A DNA stretch of 7,565 nucleotides, taken from NCBI GenBank assembly GCA_003244125.1, contig QHBL01000354.1:1-7565 (forward strand). The letters are read 5' to 3'. The position numbers and the translations under genes are program-made. This DNA is from Chthoniobacterales bacterium. Lineage in GTDB: Bacteria; Verrucomicrobiota; Verrucomicrobiae; Chthoniobacterales; UBA10450. Numbering within the stretch: the stretch's first letter is position 1; every line of letters begins with the position of its first letter. Shown here one piece after another: positions 5,889-7,565 of the stretch. The notes under the pieces are model-generated. The model did no database searches. It was not told the origin of the DNA and saw nothing but the letters and a program-made list of their open reading frames with translations.

Positions 5889-7565
5889 TCACGCCGCCAC
5901 GGCCGCGGCTGCGCGCTTTCGCTGCGTCGCATCGAGTATGCGTTTGCGCAATCGCAGCGATTTCGGCGTCGCTTCCACATACTCATCCGCATCGATGTAT
6001 TCGATCGCCCGCTCCAGGCTCATCTTCAGCGGCGCTTCCAGCTGAATGCCTTTGCCGTCGCCCTGGCTCCGCATGTTGGTCAAATGTTTCGCCTTGCACG
6101 GATTCACCGGCAGATCTTCCGGCCGCGCGTTCTCGCCCACGATCATTCCCGTATAAATTTCCTCCTGCGGGCCAATGAACAATTTCCCTCGCGCCTGAAT
6201 ATTGTTCAGCGCGTAAGCTGTGCTCGTCCCGGGTTCCATCGAGATCATCACTCCGCGATTGCGTCCCTCGATCTCGCCCTTGTACGGCGCGTATTCGCGA
6301 AAGAGATGACTCATCAAACCCTCGCCCCGAGTGAGATTCACCAGATCGGTCTCGAATCCAATGAGCCCGCGGGTGGGAATGATCGCTTCAATCGACACGC
6401 GATTGGCGTGATGATCCATCGCCGTCACTTCACCTTTGCGCGCGGCGAGCGATTGCATGACGTCGCCGACGTTGTCCGACGGGACTTCGACATAAAGATT
6501 CTCGATCGGCTCGAGCAAGCCGCCGGCCTCATCGTGATGGAAAATGACCTCGGGCCGCGAGACCATCAGCTCGTAGCCTTCACGACGCATTTGCTCCACC
6601 AGGATTGCGATCTGCATTTCGCCGCGCGCATTAATCTCAAATGCGCCGGCCGTATCGGTATCGCTCACTTCGAGTGAAACGTTGGTGCGAGTCTCGCGCA
6701 CGAGCCGCTCTTTGATGTGGCGCGCGGTGACGAATTTCCCATCGCGGCCGGCGAAGGGCGAATCGTTCACGAGAATGCGCATCCGGATCGTCGGCGGATC
6801 GATATCGACAAACTGCAACGGCGCGCGCTCCTCGCGATCAGTCAGCGTTTCGCCGATGAAAACATCTTCGAAACCGGTGAGGCCGACGATGTCGCCCGCG
6901 TTCGCGTGCTCGACCTGCACCTGCTCCAAACCCGCGTAGGTGAAGAGCGCCGTGACGTTCGCGCGCTCGCGCTGCCCGCCGCGGTGAATGGAGACGATGG
7001 AATCGCCGACATTCACCCGCCCGCTCACAATGCGACCAAGCGCGATGCGGCCGAGGTAATCGCTGTAGTCCAGATTCGACACTAGCATTTGGAAAAACGG
7101 ATCGGCCGAGATTGTCGGCGGCGGCACATGTTTGACTATGGACTCGAAAAGCGGGGTCATGTCCTCGTTGTTCTCGTGCAGTTCACGTATGGCGAAGCCT
7201 TCCTTCGCGCTGGCGTAAATAATCGGAAAATCGAGCTGCTCATCGGTCGCCTTCAGCTCGACGAAAAGATCAAACACCATGTCGAGCACCGCGTGCGGCC
7301 GCGCATTTTCGCGATCGATCTTATTAATGACAACGATGGCCTTCGCCTTGTTTTCCAGCGCTTTTCGCAAGACAAAACGCGTCTGCGCCTGCGGGCCGTC
7401 GTGCGCATCCACCACGAGCAACACGCCATCCACCATTTTCATGATGCGCTCCACTTCTCCGCCGAAGTCCGCGTGACCCGGCGTGTCGACGATGTTGATG
7501 CGGTAACCGTTCCACTGAAAGGCGGCGTTTTTGGCCCGAATGGTGATGCCCTTTTCCCGCTCCAG
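5889..7565 (-). CDS. typA: Ribosome-associated GTPase TypA/BipA (5' end outside window)
   Basis: The frame is open to the window edge and gives 558 residues of a protein that normally has about 605, so roughly the first 50, including the P-loop, are missing. TypA/BipA is an EF-G-like translational GTPase that binds the ribosome and is linked to 50S assembly and to stress or low-temperature growth. Numbering from the edge, the visible G-domain motifs are switch I REKGITI (3-9, Thr8), DTPGHADFGGEVER (27-40), NKID (81-84) and SAK (119-121). They are followed by the EF-Tu-like second domain, domain III around NDSPFAGRDGKFVTARHIKERL, the EF-G domain V-like part around VYVEVPSDNVGDVMQSLAARKGEV (read as LYVEVP at its start), and the TypA-specific C-terminal domain with KAKHLTNMRSQGDGKG. 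The tail KRKRAAAAVAA-like end is Ala-rich. An internal GTG (7454) could be mistaken for the start, but the G2 and G3 motifs lie upstream of it. Downstream, a hairpin repeat separates it from yebC. Confidence 0.96.
   Translation of the reverse strand: MEREKGITIRAKNAAFQWNGYRINIVDTPGHADFGGEVERIMKMVDGVLLVVDAHDGPQAQTRFVLRKALENKAKAIVVINKIDRENARPHAVLDMVFDLFVELKATDEQLDFPIIYASAKEGFAIRELHENNEDMTPLFESIVKHVPPPTISADPFFQMLVSNLDYSDYLGRIALGRIVSGRVNVGDSIVSIHRGGQRERANVTALFTYAGLEQVQVEHANAGDIVGLTGFEDVFIGETLTDREERAPLQFVDIDPPTIRMRILVNDSPFAGRDGKFVTARHIKERLVRETRTNVSLEVSDTDTAGAFEINARGEMQIAILVEQMRREGYELMVSRPEVIFHHDEAGGLLEPIENLYVEVPSDNVGDVMQSLAARKGEVTAMDHHANRVSIEAIIPTRGLIGFETDLVNLTRGEGLMSHLFREYAPYKGEIEGRNRGVMISMEPGTSTAYALNNIQARGKLFIGPQEEIYTGMIVGENARPEDLPVNPCKAKHLTNMRSQGDGKGIQLEAPLKMSLERAIEYIDADEYVEATPKSLRLRKRILDATQRKRAAAAVAA

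Noticed and set aside
5811..6677. 288-codon + strand frame opposite typA, and a 230-codon frame opposite yebC (4974-5666)
   Set aside because: Antisense shadows with Arg/His-rich, low-quality translations. The first begins inside the repeat element.
7324..7515. Internal GTG at 7454 as the typA start, or the 63-codon frame over this stretch
   Set aside because: The typA frame continues to the window edge and encodes the GITI and DTPGH motifs upstream of 7454; the short frame is a shadow.

Overview
The window holds five protein genes of a GC-rich bacterial chromosome, all of housekeeping type, with two families of palindromic intergenic repeats between them. TypA, YebC, Rho and GlnE are all recognisable from their motifs. 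The protein sequence style (a Rho with an Arg/Gly-rich tail in place of a helical N-terminus, a TypA with the C-terminal KAKHLTNMRSQGDGKG block, and a GlnE of about 890 residues), the weak or absent Shine-Dalgarno sequences and the scattered REP-like repeats suggest a soil or aquatic Verrucomicrobiota, perhaps of the Chthoniobacterales. This placement is an inference from memory of these families, not a database result.

Layout. Bases 1-98 are a long inverted repeat with perfect 25-bp ends. Then glnE (147-2816, + strand) encodes the two-domain adenylyltransferase/adenylyl-removing enzyme of glutamine synthetase. Everything after it lies on the minus strand. In transcription order this is typA/bipA (5' end cut off by the window edge, stop at 5889), a 264-bp gap with an inverted-repeat element, yebC (5624-4869), rho (4825-3467), a second inverted-repeat element of the same family, and a gene for a DUF4112 membrane protein (3373-2810). 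The DUF4112 gene converges on glnE and overlaps its 3' end by 7 bp.

How the genes relate. typA (ribosome-associated GTPase), yebC (translation factor family) and rho (transcription terminator) are all gene-expression factors. The 43-bp yebC-rho spacing suggests these two are co-transcribed. typA is separated from yebC by a hairpin-forming repeat and a possible promoter, so yebC-rho may form its own unit. glnE belongs to nitrogen control and is only a convergent neighbour.

I found no mobile-element gene, CRISPR array, RNA gene, toxin-antitoxin or defence system, and no convincing new system. The most notable point is that an arm of a REP-like repeat lies over the 5' end of the DUF4112 gene and supplies both of its possible ATG start codons.
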